64,000 nt of DNA from Pseudomonas fluorescens (lineage in GTDB: Bacteria > Pseudomonadota > Gammaproteobacteria > Pseudomonadales > Pseudomonadaceae), in NCBI GenBank assembly GCA_902825215.1, contig LR782234.1:4650001-4714000 (forward strand), written 5' to 3'. Of this stretch, positions 17,025 through 27,684 are shown one piece after another (the stretch's first letter is position 1; the number at the start of each line of letters is the position of its first letter). Under the pieces are notes generated by a model. That model was not told where the DNA came from. It saw only the letters and a list, made by a program, of their open reading frames with translations, and did no database searches. The position numbers were made by a program, and so were the translations under genes.

Positions 17025-18005
17025 TCAGCCTCGCTCGGGCGGGACTGACGACAATTCGAACGGGCTGCTGCTGCGCCGCTGGTTGCGATCTTCGCGCGGC
17101 GTGGCACCGAAGAAGTTGCGGTAGGCGCTGGAGAAATGCGGCCCTGAAGAGAAGCCACACGAGAGGCCGATCTGGATGATCGACTTGCTGGTCTGCATCA
17201 ACATCTGCCGGGCCTTGTTCAGGCGCAGTTCCAGGTAGTACTGGCTCGGCACGCGGTTGAGGTATTGCTTGAAGATCCGCTCCAGTTGCCGACGCGATAC
17301 GCACACGTGCTGGGCGATTTCGTCGGTGGTCAGCGGCTCTTCGATGTTGGCTTCCATCAGCAACACCGCCTGGGTGAGCTTCGGATGGCTGGAGCCGAGA
17401 CGGTTCTGTAACGGAATACGCTGGCGCTCGCCGCCTTCGCGAATGCGCTCGACCACCAGTTCTTCGGACACCGCACCGGCCAGTTCCGCGCCATGATCAC
17501 GGGCCAGCACCGCCAGCAGCAGGTCGAGTACCGACATGCCACCGCAGGCGGTCAGGCGATCGCGGTCCCAATCGAACAAGTGACTGGTGGCGATGACTTT
17601 CGGGAAGCGTTCGGCGAAATCGTCCTGCCAGCGCCAGTGCACCGCAGCGCGATAACCGTCGAGCAGACCGAGTTGGGCCAACGGGTAGACACCGGCCGAC
17701 AGACCACCGATCACACAACCGGCACGCACCAGTTGCTTGAGCGCACTGCTCAGTGCCGGGGCCAGGGTGGTCGGCGGTTCGTCTGCGAGCAGGAACAGTT
17801 TCTGGAAGTTTTCGAGCTTGCCGGCCCACGCTTCACCCGGCAATTGCCAGGCGCCTTCGGCTGGCGTTTCGGCCTGCAGGAACGACAACTCGTAGACCAC
17901 GTCCGGGTGCACACGCTGAGCGACACGCAAAGCTTCCTCCGCCAGCGCCAGCGTCAACGCTTTAGTGCTGGGCCAAATCAGGAAACCTATTCGATGGGCA
18001 GTCAT
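17025..18005 (-). CDS. argR: ArgR, AraC-family arginine-responsive regulator
   Basis: This 326-aa regulator has an N-terminal DJ-1/PfpI-like (GlxA-type) domain and a C-terminal AraC HTH. In Pseudomonas ArgR activates aru and aot operons in response to arginine. The start MTAHRIGFLIWPS is the conserved ArgR N-terminus; an upstream in-frame codon at 18044 would add 13 unconserved residues. HTH blocks are TTDEIAQHVCVSRRQLERIFKQ and IIQIGLSCGFSSGPHFSSAYRNFFG. It follows the aot transport genes in the same direction and ends 7 bp from the convergent LRR gene. Confidence 0.94.
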   Translation of the reverse strand: MTAHRIGFLIWPSTKALTLALAEEALRVAQRVHPDVVYELSFLQAETPAEGAWQLPGEAWAGKLENFQKLFLLADEPPTTLAPALSSALKQLVRAGCVIGGLSAGVYPLAQLGLLDGYRAAVHWRWQDDFAERFPKVIATSHLFDWDRDRLTACGGMSVLDLLLAVLARDHGAELAGAVSEELVVERIREGGERQRIPLQNRLGSSHPKLTQAVLLMEANIEEPLTTDEIAQHVCVSRRQLERIFKQYLNRVPSQYYLELRLNKARQMLMQTSKSIIQIGLSCGFSSGPHFSSAYRNFFGATPREDRNQRRSSSPFELSSVPPERG

Positions 18006-18098
18006 GGGCGGGCAATCCGAAGCGAAAAACGGTGATGAAGGCATGGGCCAATGCTAGCCCGTAAATGAACACACATCCTGAAACCAGTGAAGATCAAA

Positions 18099-18188
18099 TG
18101 TGGGAGCGAGCCTGCTCGCGAAGGCGGTGTATCAGTCAACATGATTGCTATCTGTACCACCGCTTTCGCGAGCAGGCTCGCTCCCACA
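18099..18188. repeat. REP pair in inverted orientation
   Basis: Near-identical in both arms to 7551-7640 (GTGGGAGCGAGCCTGCTCG...). It separates aotP from argR and may act as a transcript-processing or attenuation point between transporter and regulator. Confidence 0.85.
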
Positions 18189-18254
18189 AGGGATCAGAGC
18201 CAGCCTGTAAATCGCGAAGCATGCACTATTGAAGTGCACAACGGCAGCCCTGTT

Positions 18255-19019
18255 TTATTTCAGGCTACCGGACAGGAACTGCTGCAAACGCTCCGACTGC
18301 GGATTGACCAGCACTTCGCGCGGGTTGCCGCTTTCTTCGACGACGCCTTTGTGCAGGAATACCAACTGGTTCGACACTTCGCGGGCAAAACCCATTTCGT
18401 GGGTGACCACGACCATGGTCCGGCCTTCCTGTGCCAGCGCCTGCATGACTTTCAGCACGTCGCCGACCAGTTCCGGGTCGAGGGCCGAGGTCGGCTCATC
18501 GAACAGCATCACTTCCGGTTCCATCGCCAGTGCACGGGCGATCGCCACGCGCTGCTGCTCGCCACCGGACATGTGCCCCGGGAATGCGTCCTTACGATGG
18601 GCCACGCCGACCTTGTTCAGGTAGTACTCGGCTTTTTCGCGAGCTTCGTACTTGGGCACGCCGAGCACGTGCACCGGCGCTTCCATGATGTTTTCAATCG
18701 CGGTCATGTGCGACCACAGGTTGAAATGCTGGAACACCATCGACAGGCGCGAACGCATGCGTTGCAGCTGCTTTGGATCAGCGGCTTTCAGCGCGCCGTC
18801 CTTGTTGGCGACCAGTTTCAGCTCTTCGTTGTTGAGCAGGATCTTGCCCGCGTGCGGCTGCTCGAGCAGGTTGATGCAACGCAGAAAAGTACTTTTGCCG
18901 GAGCCACTGGAGCCGATGATGCTGATCACATCGCCGGCGGCCGCTTTCAGGGACACGCCCTTGAGCACTTCGTGACTGCCATAGCGTTTATGCAGGTCTT
19001 GGACTTCAAGTTTGTACAT
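18255..19019 (-). CDS. aotP: Arginine/ornithine ABC transporter ATP-binding protein
   Basis: This 254-aa ABC ATPase powers uptake of arginine and ornithine. Walker A is GSSGSGKST, the signature is MSGGEQQRVAIARAL, Walker B is VMLFDEPTSALD, and the H-loop is VVTHEMGFA. The start MYKLEVQDLHKRYG at 19019 is conserved in Pseudomonas; a GTG 15 bp upstream is less likely. It is the fifth gene of aotJQMOP, 27 nt after aotO, with argR downstream beyond a REP pair. Confidence 0.95.
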   Translation of the reverse strand: MYKLEVQDLHKRYGSHEVLKGVSLKAAAGDVISIIGSSGSGKSTFLRCINLLEQPHAGKILLNNEELKLVANKDGALKAADPKQLQRMRSRLSMVFQHFNLWSHMTAIENIMEAPVHVLGVPKYEAREKAEYYLNKVGVAHRKDAFPGHMSGGEQQRVAIARALAMEPEVMLFDEPTSALDPELVGDVLKVMQALAQEGRTMVVVTHEMGFAREVSNQLVFLHKGVVEESGNPREVLVNPQSERLQQFLSGSLK

Positions 19020-19046
19020 GCGGTCGGTTCTCACAAAAACAGTCAG

Positions 19047-20159
19047 TCAGTCGTTGAGCAAGCGCCCGTGACGCAGCGCTTCGCGCCCCGCCACCTTGGC
19101 CAGCCAGAAACCGGGTTGGGCATAACGCAGCCGTTCAATGGCAAACAGCACCCCGGAGGTACCAGCACATACCGTGCTGACCCGATCGGCCACAGGGTCG
19201 ATCACTTCAAAAATCTCCTCGCCCGCCTCGACCCATTCGCCGGGCTTGCGGGAAAAACTCACCACACCGGGGTGCGGCGCGAACAACAATTCGGTGCCTT
19301 CGAACGGCATGCCTTCGCACGGATCAAACGCCGGATTCGGCCACTCGCCGGTGATCAGGCCCTGCTCGGCAAGAAACGCCAGAATGCCTTCAGCGTAAGC
19401 CTCTGCTTCAGCTCGGCCGGTATCGGCCTGACCGCCCAGTTCGATGGTCGTAGCCAGGCACGCCAGCGGAATCTGCGCATCGGGGAATTGCCGCGACAGG
19501 CGCAGCCACGGCAGCGAACAGGCCTCGTCGAACGAGCTTCCGCCGGAATCTTCCGCGAGCAAACCGACCTTCACATTCAGGTGCGCTGCGAGCGAGCGCC
19601 ACTGCGGCCAATGCTGCGGCAACGCATACATGTGCAGCGCGGCTTCGGCGTCGCAATGCAGATCGAGCACCACATCGGCAGTGCAGGCATGGCTGAGCAA
19701 CACACGCTGCATGCCTTGCAACTGGCTGCTCGCCTCAGGCAAAGCGGCGAGATGATCGGCCATCGCCTGACGGATCAGCCGCACATTGGCGTGTGGATCG
19801 TCCCCGAGCTTATCGGCCAGCGCGGCGGCAACCGGCGCGCTCAGCTCGACGAAATCGCGGTTGAAATTCTTGCCGCTGCCCGCCTCGAAACGGCCCTGGT
19901 GATTGCCTTGCAGCAACTGCCCGAGCCCCAACGGATTGGCGACCGGCACCAGTTCGATCACGCCGTTGAGCAAGCCTTGGGCTTCGAGTTCGCCGAGGCG
20001 CTTCTTCAGCTCCCAGGCGGTGCGCATGCCCGGCAGTTCGTCGGCGTGCAGGCTGGCCTGGATGTAGGCCTTGCGCTCGCCATGACCGAAGCGAAAAACC
20101 GACACCCTGCGCTCGCTGCCCAGATGGCTCCACGGCAACACATGGTCGATGCGTTCCAT
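19047..20159 (-). CDS. aotO: AotO, succinylglutamate desuccinylase/aspartoacylase-family protein
   Basis: This 370-aa member of the AstE/ASPA zinc-carboxypeptidase-like family has the metal motif ASLHADELPG (His38, Glu41) and a later VVLDLHCDAEA histidine. The C-terminal part (FSRKPGEWVEAGEEIFEVI) resembles a biotinyl-lipoyl-like fold. It is embedded in the aot operon directly after aotM with 1 nt between them. In P. aeruginosa this gene is not needed for uptake as far as I recall, so its substrate is unclear. Deacylation of an arginine-derived amide is a reasonable guess. Confidence 0.9.
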   Translation of the reverse strand: MERIDHVLPWSHLGSERRVSVFRFGHGERKAYIQASLHADELPGMRTAWELKKRLGELEAQGLLNGVIELVPVANPLGLGQLLQGNHQGRFEAGSGKNFNRDFVELSAPVAAALADKLGDDPHANVRLIRQAMADHLAALPEASSQLQGMQRVLLSHACTADVVLDLHCDAEAALHMYALPQHWPQWRSLAAHLNVKVGLLAEDSGGSSFDEACSLPWLRLSRQFPDAQIPLACLATTIELGGQADTGRAEAEAYAEGILAFLAEQGLITGEWPNPAFDPCEGMPFEGTELLFAPHPGVVSFSRKPGEWVEAGEEIFEVIDPVADRVSTVCAGTSGVLFAIERLRYAQPGFWLAKVAGREALRHGRLLND

Positions 20160-20160
20160 A

Positions 20161-20859
20161 TCAGTGCTTCCGCGGCGCGAGGTAGCTCAACCAGCGACGC
20201 TCGGCCAGCTTGAACAGCTTGACCAGAATGAAGGTCAGGCACAGATAGAACACGCCAGCGGTGATGTACGCCTCGAACGGCAGATAGAACTGCGCGTTGA
20301 CGGTACGCGCCGCGCCAGTGATGTCGATCAGGGTCACGATCGACGCCAGACTGGTGGTCTGCAGCATCATGATCACTTCGTTGCTGTACTGCGGCAGCGC
20401 CCGGCGCAGGGCCGATGGCAGCAGGATGCGCTTGTACAGTTTGAAGCGCGACATGCCCATGGCCTTCGCCGCTTCGATCTCACCGTTCGGCGTGGCCTTG
20501 AGGCTGCCGGCGATGATCTCGGCAGTGTAGGCGCTGGTGTTGACCGCAAATGCCAGGCACGCACAGAACGTTGCGCTGGACAGCCACGGCCACAGGAAGC
20601 TTTCGCGGACCGCTTCGAACTGCGCCAGACCGTAATAGATCAGGAACAGCTGCACCAGCATCGGCGTGCCACGGATCACGTAGGTGTAGAGCCACGCGGC
20701 GCCGTTGACGATCGGGTTCTTCGAGACGCGCATCAGCCCCAGCGGCAGGGCCGCCAGCAAGCCGAAAAACAGCGACAGCGCGAGCAGTTTGAGGGTGGTC
20801 AGCAGGCCGCCGCAGTACAGCGGCAGCGCCTCCCAAATGACGTTGTAGTCGAAGATCAT
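20161..20859 (-). CDS. aotM: Arginine/ornithine ABC transporter permease AotM
   Basis: This 232-aa inner-membrane permease of the HisMQ family has several hydrophobic segments. The EAA loop reads GEIEAAKAMGMSRFKLYKRI followed by LLPSALRRALPQYSNE. It begins MIFDYNVIWEALPLYCGGLL. The start overlaps the end of aotQ by 4 nt, so the two permeases are probably translated together and pair in the membrane. Confidence 0.95.
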   Translation of the reverse strand: MIFDYNVIWEALPLYCGGLLTTLKLLALSLFFGLLAALPLGLMRVSKNPIVNGAAWLYTYVIRGTPMLVQLFLIYYGLAQFEAVRESFLWPWLSSATFCACLAFAVNTSAYTAEIIAGSLKATPNGEIEAAKAMGMSRFKLYKRILLPSALRRALPQYSNEVIMMLQTTSLASIVTLIDITGAARTVNAQFYLPFEAYITAGVFYLCLTFILVKLFKLAERRWLSYLAPRKH

Positions 20860-21545
20860 AGATCAGCCGCCCTTACGCCTACCGAGTAGCGCTTCTCAAG
20901 GTGACGCAATGCCAGCAACGAGACGCTGGTGATCACCAGGTACATCGCCGCCACTGCGAGGAAGAAGGTGAAAGGCTCACGCGTGGCATCCGCCGCCTGC
21001 TTGGCCTTGAACATCATGTCTTGCAGACCGACCACGGAAATCAGCGCGGTGGCCTTGGTCAGTACCAGCCAGTTGTTGGTGAAGCCGGGAATCGCCAGAC
21101 GGATCATCTGCGGCACCATCACCCGAAAGAACACCTGAAAACTGCTCATGCCGTACGCCATGCCGGCTTCGGCCTGGCCTTTGGGGATCGCCATGAACGC
21201 ACCGCGGAAGGTTTCCGACAGGTACGCACCGAAGATGAAACCGAGGGTGCCGATACCGGCCGCCAGCGGGTTCAGGTCGATGTAATCGTCATAACCGAGC
21301 ATCGGCGCGACGCGGTTGAGCAAGTCCTGACCGCCGTAGAAAATCAGCAGGATCAGCACCAGATCGGGAATCCCGCGGATCACCGTGGAATACAGATCGC
21401 CCAGCCAGGCCAGCCAGCGCACCGGCGACAGGCGCAGCGCGACACCAATCAGCCCGAGAACGATGGCCAGAGCCATGGACGACAAGGCGAGCTGAAGCGT
21501 CAGCCATGCGCCATCGAGGATGACAGCCCCGTAGCCTTTCAACAT
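20856..21545 (-). CDS. aotQ: Arginine/ornithine ABC transporter permease AotQ
   Basis: This 229-aa permease of the HisMQ family begins MLKGYGAVILDGAWLTLQLA and has the cytoplasmic loop GQAEAGMAYGMSSFQVFFRV with MVPQMIRLAIPGF. It partners AotM to form the membrane channel for basic amino acids. It is about 90 nt downstream of the binding-protein gene aotJ, a spacing that often allows differential expression. Confidence 0.95.
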   Translation of the reverse strand: MLKGYGAVILDGAWLTLQLALSSMALAIVLGLIGVALRLSPVRWLAWLGDLYSTVIRGIPDLVLILLIFYGGQDLLNRVAPMLGYDDYIDLNPLAAGIGTLGFIFGAYLSETFRGAFMAIPKGQAEAGMAYGMSSFQVFFRVMVPQMIRLAIPGFTNNWLVLTKATALISVVGLQDMMFKAKQAADATREPFTFFLAVAAMYLVITSVSLLALRHLEKRYSVGVRAADL

Positions 21546-21636
21546 GATTCAGGTCCTCGAAAGTTGGGATGAAAAAATGGCGCAAACCGCAGAGATTCTG
21601 TTGCTTGCGCCATTTCGGACTTGTCGCAGAGACGTG

Positions 21637-22410
21637 TTACTTGCCGTAGATATCGAAGGCGAAGTATTTGTCCTGGATCTGCTTGTATTTGCCGTTCTCG
21701 CGGATGGCCGCAATGGCGCTGTTGATCTTGTCTTTCAGGGCGTCGCCCTTGCGTACTGCGATACCCACGCCGTCGCCGAAGTATTTGACGTCGGTGAACG
21801 CCGGGCCCACGAACGCGAAGCCTTTGCCGGCGTCGGTTTTCAGGAAGCCGTCATCGAGCAGGGTCGCGTCAGCCACGGTACCGTCGAGACGACCGGCAGC
21901 CACGTCGAGGTAGATCTCGTTCTGCGAACCGTACGGCTTGATCTCGGCACCCAGTGGCGCCAGCACTTCGCGGGCGAAACGCTCGTGGATCGAACCGCGC
22001 TGTACGCCGATGTTCTTGCCTTTCAGTTCAGCCAGACCTTCGCTGACCTGAGTACCGGCCTTCATCACCAGACGTGCCGGGGTGTTGTAGTACTTGTTGG
22101 TGAAGTCGACCGACTTCTTGCGGTCTTCAGTGATCGACATGGACGACAGGATCGCGTCGATCTTGCGCACTTTCAGCGCAGGGATCAGACCGTCGAACTC
22201 TTGCTCGACCCACACACACTTGACCTTCATTTCTTCGCACAGCGCGTTGCCGATGTCGTAGTCGAAACCGACGATGCTGCCGTCCGGAGCTTTCGAGGCG
22301 AATGGCGGGTAAGCCGCTTCGATACCGATCTTCACAGGCTTTTCGTCAGCGACGGCATTCAGCGACAGCACGGACAGTGCCAGGGCGCCAAGCAGCACAA
22401 GTTTCTTCAT
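21637..22410 (-). CDS. aotJ: Arginine/ornithine periplasmic binding protein
   Basis: This 257-aa solute-binding protein has the signal peptide MKKLVLLGALALSVLSLNAVADE with cleavage likely after AVA. The mature part shows the family blocks KIGIEAAYPPF, GFDYDIGNALCEEMKVKC and the signature AILSSMSITEDRKKSVDFT. The start at 22410 follows GGAG at good distance; the frame extends upstream without support. It is the first gene of aotJQMOP-argR. Confidence 0.96.
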   Translation of the reverse strand: MKKLVLLGALALSVLSLNAVADEKPVKIGIEAAYPPFASKAPDGSIVGFDYDIGNALCEEMKVKCVWVEQEFDGLIPALKVRKIDAILSSMSITEDRKKSVDFTNKYYNTPARLVMKAGTQVSEGLAELKGKNIGVQRGSIHERFAREVLAPLGAEIKPYGSQNEIYLDVAAGRLDGTVADATLLDDGFLKTDAGKGFAFVGPAFTDVKYFGDGVGIAVRKGDALKDKINSAIAAIRENGKYKQIQDKYFAFDIYGK

Positions 22411-22593
22411 CTTGGGACTCCATCGGTAAAGGGCAAAAACGGCAGAGTGAGCAACAGCCCAATATGCGAATGGGTGAATCAGGAAATCGGTTGCTGCATC
22501 GGTGGGAAATTTCCTATTGAAACCGGCGAAGATTTCAACGTCAGCCACGATGAGCGAGTGATCGGCATTCTAACGACAGGCCCGAAGTCGATA

Positions 22594-22609
22594 TTTCTTC
22601 AATGCGACA
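22594..22609 (-). promoter_or_regulatory. Candidate ArgR half-site upstream of aotJ
   Basis: TGTCGC-N8-AA is read toward aotJ from 22609 to 22594, about 185 bp before the start codon. A looser TGTCGT copy begins at 22578. The pattern is that seen upstream of aruC and fits autoregulated arginine induction. Assignment is by consensus only. Confidence 0.5.
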
Positions 22610-22910
22610 ACTAATTACAGATGCACAGAGAAAGCGACTTGAGCGCATTGACAGCCTTGCAATTTCATGCAAGAGCGAAAGACAGTGAACCGATCCATGC
22701 TGCAAATTGCGGGCCTATTATTCGCAAACCCTTCTAATCCGGCAAGCGCAGCGTTGTGTCTTATTTTTCAGCGATGGTTTTGAGGCTCTAATACGGGGCG
22801 TAGCGTTTCCCTTCGCCCCGGTTTGGCGCGGGCGGTTACACATTGGGTTGTGGCGGGTAACAGCGGGAAAGGTCTTGCGGCGCAGGTCGATAATTATTGG
22901 TTGGCCAACT

Positions 22911-22941
22911 GATCGTTCCCACGCTCTGCGTGGGAACGATC
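22911..22941. repeat. Minimal GATCGTTCCCACGC hairpin
   Basis: GATCGTTCCCACG and CGTGGGAACGATC form a perfect 13-bp inverted repeat with a 5-nt loop. It is the outer stem of the longer repeats at 947-1057, 59109-59215 and 62403-62508, without their inner arms. Confidence 0.8.
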
Positions 22942-23022
22942 ATGCAATACACCACAAAACCTGTGGGAGCTGGCTTGCCAGCGATGAGGCCAGCCCTACC
23001 ACCACAAAACCAGCAGACACAG

Positions 23023-23058
23023 AAAAGCCCTGTCCGGCATACACCGAACAGGGCTTTT
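23023..23058 (-). terminator. Terminator of acs
   Basis: AAAAGCCCTGT and ACAGGGCTTTT form an 11-bp stem with a 14-nt loop just after the acs stop codon, with U-rich ends on the minus strand. Confidence 0.85.
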
Positions 23059-23077
23059 CAGCACATCGACCTGCTAC

Positions 23078-25033
<1,956 letters not shown>

Positions 25034-25055
25034 CTTTCCTACCTCGGTGTAATAG

Positions 25056-25063
25056 TTGTTTTT
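25056..25063 (-). promoter_or_regulatory. Candidate Crc/Hfq (CA) motif in the acs leader
   Basis: On the acs strand the sequence is AAAAACAA, matching AAnAAnAA, 23-30 nt upstream of the ATG. In Pseudomonas such motifs near the ribosome binding site let Hfq/Crc repress secondary carbon-source genes. The match is short, so chance is possible. Confidence 0.4.
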
Positions 25064-25480
25064 GTATGACCCTGTTGTAGCCGGGTGGGCCCCATAGAAC
25101 CATTCGACGATGGTAGTAACAAGCCCCTACAAAACATCCAGACATCCACATCTGCTGACTTGAAATACCCTTTCGAGCCACACGCAATCCCTGTGGGAGC
25201 TTGCCTGCAAGCGATGCAAACACCACGGTGTGTCAGACAATCTGCCCGCCGCCGATTGTTACCAAATCTGCCAAAAGTGTTTATCAAAACCCGCTCTGTT
25301 TACCCTCGGCCCATCTCCTTAAAATTCACTCCGCCAACACGGCAAACGCGATTAACAACGTTACAGTCCCCACGAAGGCCGTTAATCCAGCTCTCGCAGT
25401 AAAGATCAAAAACTGAAGTTACACACGCAACCCCAAAAAGGTTGCGTGACCCCTTTCGACCTCAAAAAGGTAAACAGCAG
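25064..25480. other. Divergent intergenic region acs / DUF2790 gene
   Basis: It contains one diverged REP unit (CCTGTGGGAGCTTGCCTGCAAGCG near 25190). The promoters of acs and of the small periplasmic gene should lie here, but I could not assign boxes with confidence. Confidence 0.4.
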
Positions 25481-25741
25481 ATGAAAGCTTTAATGTTCCT
25501 GGTCCTCAGCAGCCTGTGCGCAACCGCCATGGCCGACGAGGCCACGACAGATGTGGCACAGCAACAACCGGTGATCGAGGAATACACTTACTCCACTCAC
25601 CTGGATATCGCCAAAGTTGTCTCGATGAGCGAAGTTCCGAATGTCTGTGAAGTAGTGCCGGCAAAAATGGAATACGACGACTCCAAAGGCCAACGCCACA
25701 TCCTGCGTTACAGCATCATGGGCAACGGCTGCACGAACTGA
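25481..25741 (+). CDS. DUF2790-type small periplasmic protein
   Basis: This 86-aa protein has the signal peptide MKALMFLVLSSLCATAMADE. The mature part has the pattern typical of DUF2790 as I recall it: YTYSTHLDIAKVVSMSEVPN, CEVVPAKMEYDDSKGQRH, ending YSIMGNGC. Two cysteines may form a disulfide. Such proteins occur in many copies in Pseudomonas and have no established function. The start at 25481 is chosen because the signal peptide begins there. It stands alone with a terminator hairpin downstream. Confidence 0.85.
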   Translation: MKALMFLVLSSLCATAMADEATTDVAQQQPVIEEYTYSTHLDIAKVVSMSEVPNVCEVVPAKMEYDDSKGQRHILRYSIMGNGCTN

Positions 25742-25792
25742 ATCAGACTGCACCGAATTGGATCGCTCAGCACAGATCTGAGGCCCGATTCC

Positions 25793-25812
25793 AGCCCGAC
25801 TTCGGTCGGGCT
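25793..25812 (+). terminator. Hairpin terminator after the DUF2790 gene
   Basis: AGCCCGAC-TTCG-GTCGGGCT is a perfect 8-bp stem capped by a TTCG tetraloop about 50 nt after the stop codon. The downstream U tract is weak. Confidence 0.7.
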
Positions 25813-25847
25813 CAGTTGTGTCTGAGGTCGGCAAAAAGGCTTGCAAA

Positions 25848-25863
25848 ACACTAGATGTAGTGA
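25848..25863 (+). promoter_or_regulatory. Candidate NrdR box upstream of nrdB
   Basis: ACACTAGATGTAGTGA fits the NrdR consensus acaCwAtATaTwGtgt with a perfect CACTA/TAGTG dyad. NrdR normally binds two boxes about three helical turns apart; no good second copy was found 31-32 bp on either side. It lies about 420 bp upstream of nrdB, so a long leader or another start point would be needed. Confidence 0.4.
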
Positions 25864-26031
25864 AAAACGTGTTTTTTTGTTCGTTTTTTGAACAAATCCA
25901 CAATGCCGTGATTTTTACGAAAAAAAATCTTCCCCCGGCAAAGCCCTGTAAACCCTCACTCTCACCGAAAAACCACCCTCCTCGACCGCTTCCTGCGCGG
26001 ATTCGCCTCAGCACAGCCGTGTTTTTTTCCC

Positions 26032-26037
26032 TATAAT
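26032..26037 (+). promoter_or_regulatory. Candidate -10 box for nrdB
   Basis: A perfect TATAAT lies about 243 bp before the nrdB ATG, preceded by a T-rich run. No clear -35 box was found at 17 bp, so this may need an activator. The region from here to the start has no other recognised feature. Confidence 0.45.
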
Positions 26038-26279
26038 GCCGCCCCATACGGGTCAGCAATATTCCCTTACAGGGAGCAAGTGCCATTCTGAAGCCCCGCA
26101 ACCGTGCTCGACACTGGCTGCGCCCATCAGAGGCTCTCGGAACCCGTCAAAATTTCTGTTTATTTGCCTGCGTGCATCGCTGCAAAAAACGACATCCAAC
26201 GCGGCTTGTTTGGCCGTGTGAAAAACCAACCCATCAGGTTTCACACGGGCACAAGCCCTCACGCAGGAGACGACACGTC

Positions 26280-27527
26280 ATGCTGAGCTGGGACGAATTC
26301 GACAAAGAAGACAGTGAAGTAGCGGTAAAAGGCGCCAACGCCGGCCACGCTTCCGAAGCCAACATGGACCGCCTCGACAACGCCGGCGGTGCCGCCGCCC
26401 TCGAAGCCCGCGCCGTGACCGCCGACGACTCGGCCGCCGTGGCCCGCGCCAAGGCTGCACTGAACTCCCTCGACGTCGCCGAAGGCCTCGCCGAACTCGA
26501 AGGCGCCGCCGCCCGTGTCGCCGTCGACGAAAAGCGCATGATCAACTGCCGCGCCGACCTCAACCAGCTCGTGCCATTCAAGTACGACTGGGCCTGGCAG
26601 AAGTATCTGGACGGTTGCGCAAACCACTGGATGCCGCAAGAAGTCAACATGACCGCCGACATCGCCCTCTGGAAAAACCCGGAAGGCCTGACCGACGACG
26701 AGCGCCGCATCGTCATGCGCAACCTCGGCTTCTTCTCCACCGCCGACTCCCTGGTTGCCAACAACCTGGTCCTGGCCGTGTACCGCCTGATCACCAACCC
26801 GGAATGCCGCCAGTACATCCTGCGCCAGGCCTTCGAAGAGGCGATCCACACCCACGCCTACCAGTACTGCATCGAATCGCTGGCCATGGATGAAGGCGAA
26901 ATCTTCAACATGTACCACGAGATCCCATCGGTCGCGAAAAAAGCCGCCTGGGGCCTGAAATACACCCGCTCGATCTCCGATCCGAAGTTCGAAACCGGCA
27001 CCCCGGACACCGACAAAGAATTGCTGCGCAACCTGATCGCCTACTACTGCGTTCTGGAAGGCATCTTCTTCTACTGCGGCTTCACCCAAATCCTCTCCAT
27101 GGGCCGCCGCAACAAAATGACCGGCGTCGCCGAGCAGTTCCAATACATCCTGCGCGACGAATCCATGCACCTGAACTTCGGCATCGACGTGATCAACCAG
27201 ATCAAAATCGAAAACCCACATTTGTGGGATGCTGAGATGAAGGAAGAAGCGACCCAGATGATTCTGCAGGGTACGCAGCTGGAGATTGAATACGCCCGTG
27301 ACACCATGCCTCGCGGCGTGTTGGGTATGAACGCGGCGATGATGGAGGACTACCTGAAGTTCATCGCTAACCGTCGTTTGTCGCAGATCGGCCTTAAAGA
27401 GGAATATCCAGGAACGACCAACCCGTTCCCTTGGATGAGCGAGATTATGGACTTGAAGAAAGAGAAGAATTTCTTTGAGACTCGCGTGATCGAATACCAA
27501 ACTGGTGGAGCGTTGAGCTGGGACTAA
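26280..27527 (+). CDS. nrdB: Ribonucleoside-diphosphate reductase beta subunit (class Ia)
   Basis: This 415-aa R2 subunit carries the di-iron/tyrosyl radical used with NrdA to make deoxyribonucleotides. Visible blocks are LNQLVPFKYDWAWQKYLDG, HWMPQEVNMTADIALWK, the helix EEAIHTHAYQYCIESL with iron ligands, and RDESMHLNFGIDVINQI. The C-terminus ends YQTGGALSWD, the tail that docks on R1. The start MLSWDEFDKED at 26280 follows GCAGGAGACGAC. The partner nrdA, commonly adjacent in pseudomonads, is not in this window. A terminator follows. Confidence 0.95.
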   Translation: MLSWDEFDKEDSEVAVKGANAGHASEANMDRLDNAGGAAALEARAVTADDSAAVARAKAALNSLDVAEGLAELEGAAARVAVDEKRMINCRADLNQLVPFKYDWAWQKYLDGCANHWMPQEVNMTADIALWKNPEGLTDDERRIVMRNLGFFSTADSLVANNLVLAVYRLITNPECRQYILRQAFEEAIHTHAYQYCIESLAMDEGEIFNMYHEIPSVAKKAAWGLKYTRSISDPKFETGTPDTDKELLRNLIAYYCVLEGIFFYCGFTQILSMGRRNKMTGVAEQFQYILRDESMHLNFGIDVINQIKIENPHLWDAEMKEEATQMILQGTQLEIEYARDTMPRGVLGMNAAMMEDYLKFIANRRLSQIGLKEEYPGTTNPFPWMSEIMDLKKEKNFFETRVIEYQTGGALSWD

Positions 27528-27583
27528 TAGTCTCGCTCGGCACGATTTGACGATTGCGGTTTGAGTCGGCGAATCGAGAAAGC

Positions 27584-27612
27584 AAAAAGCCTCGATCTGA
27601 TCGGGGCTTTTT
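27584..27612 (+). terminator. Terminator of nrdB
   Basis: AAAAAGCCTCGATC and a GATCGGGGCTTTTTA-type arm form a stem with one G:U pair followed by T residues, about 57 nt after the stop. Marks the left edge of the AT-rich island. Confidence 0.85.
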
Positions 27613-27684
27613 ATTGAAAAAAATTAATTAATTCGAAATAAAATAACTTCACACAGCCCTCACATCCTAAAAGCCGAGAAAAAA

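Larger units (their letters stand above)
22411..23021. other. Intergenic region between aotJ and acs
   Basis: Besides the ArgR-like site it holds a minimal GATCGTTCCCACGC hairpin (22911-22941) and a single REP unit CCTGTGGGAGCTGGCTTGCC (from 22960). The stretch 22690-22900 shows no recognisable gene or motif. Confidence 0.5.

Noticed and set aside
18087..20213. 708-aa plus-strand frame opposite aotP and aotO
   Set aside because: Runs through a REP pair and against two well-supported genes; no known motifs.
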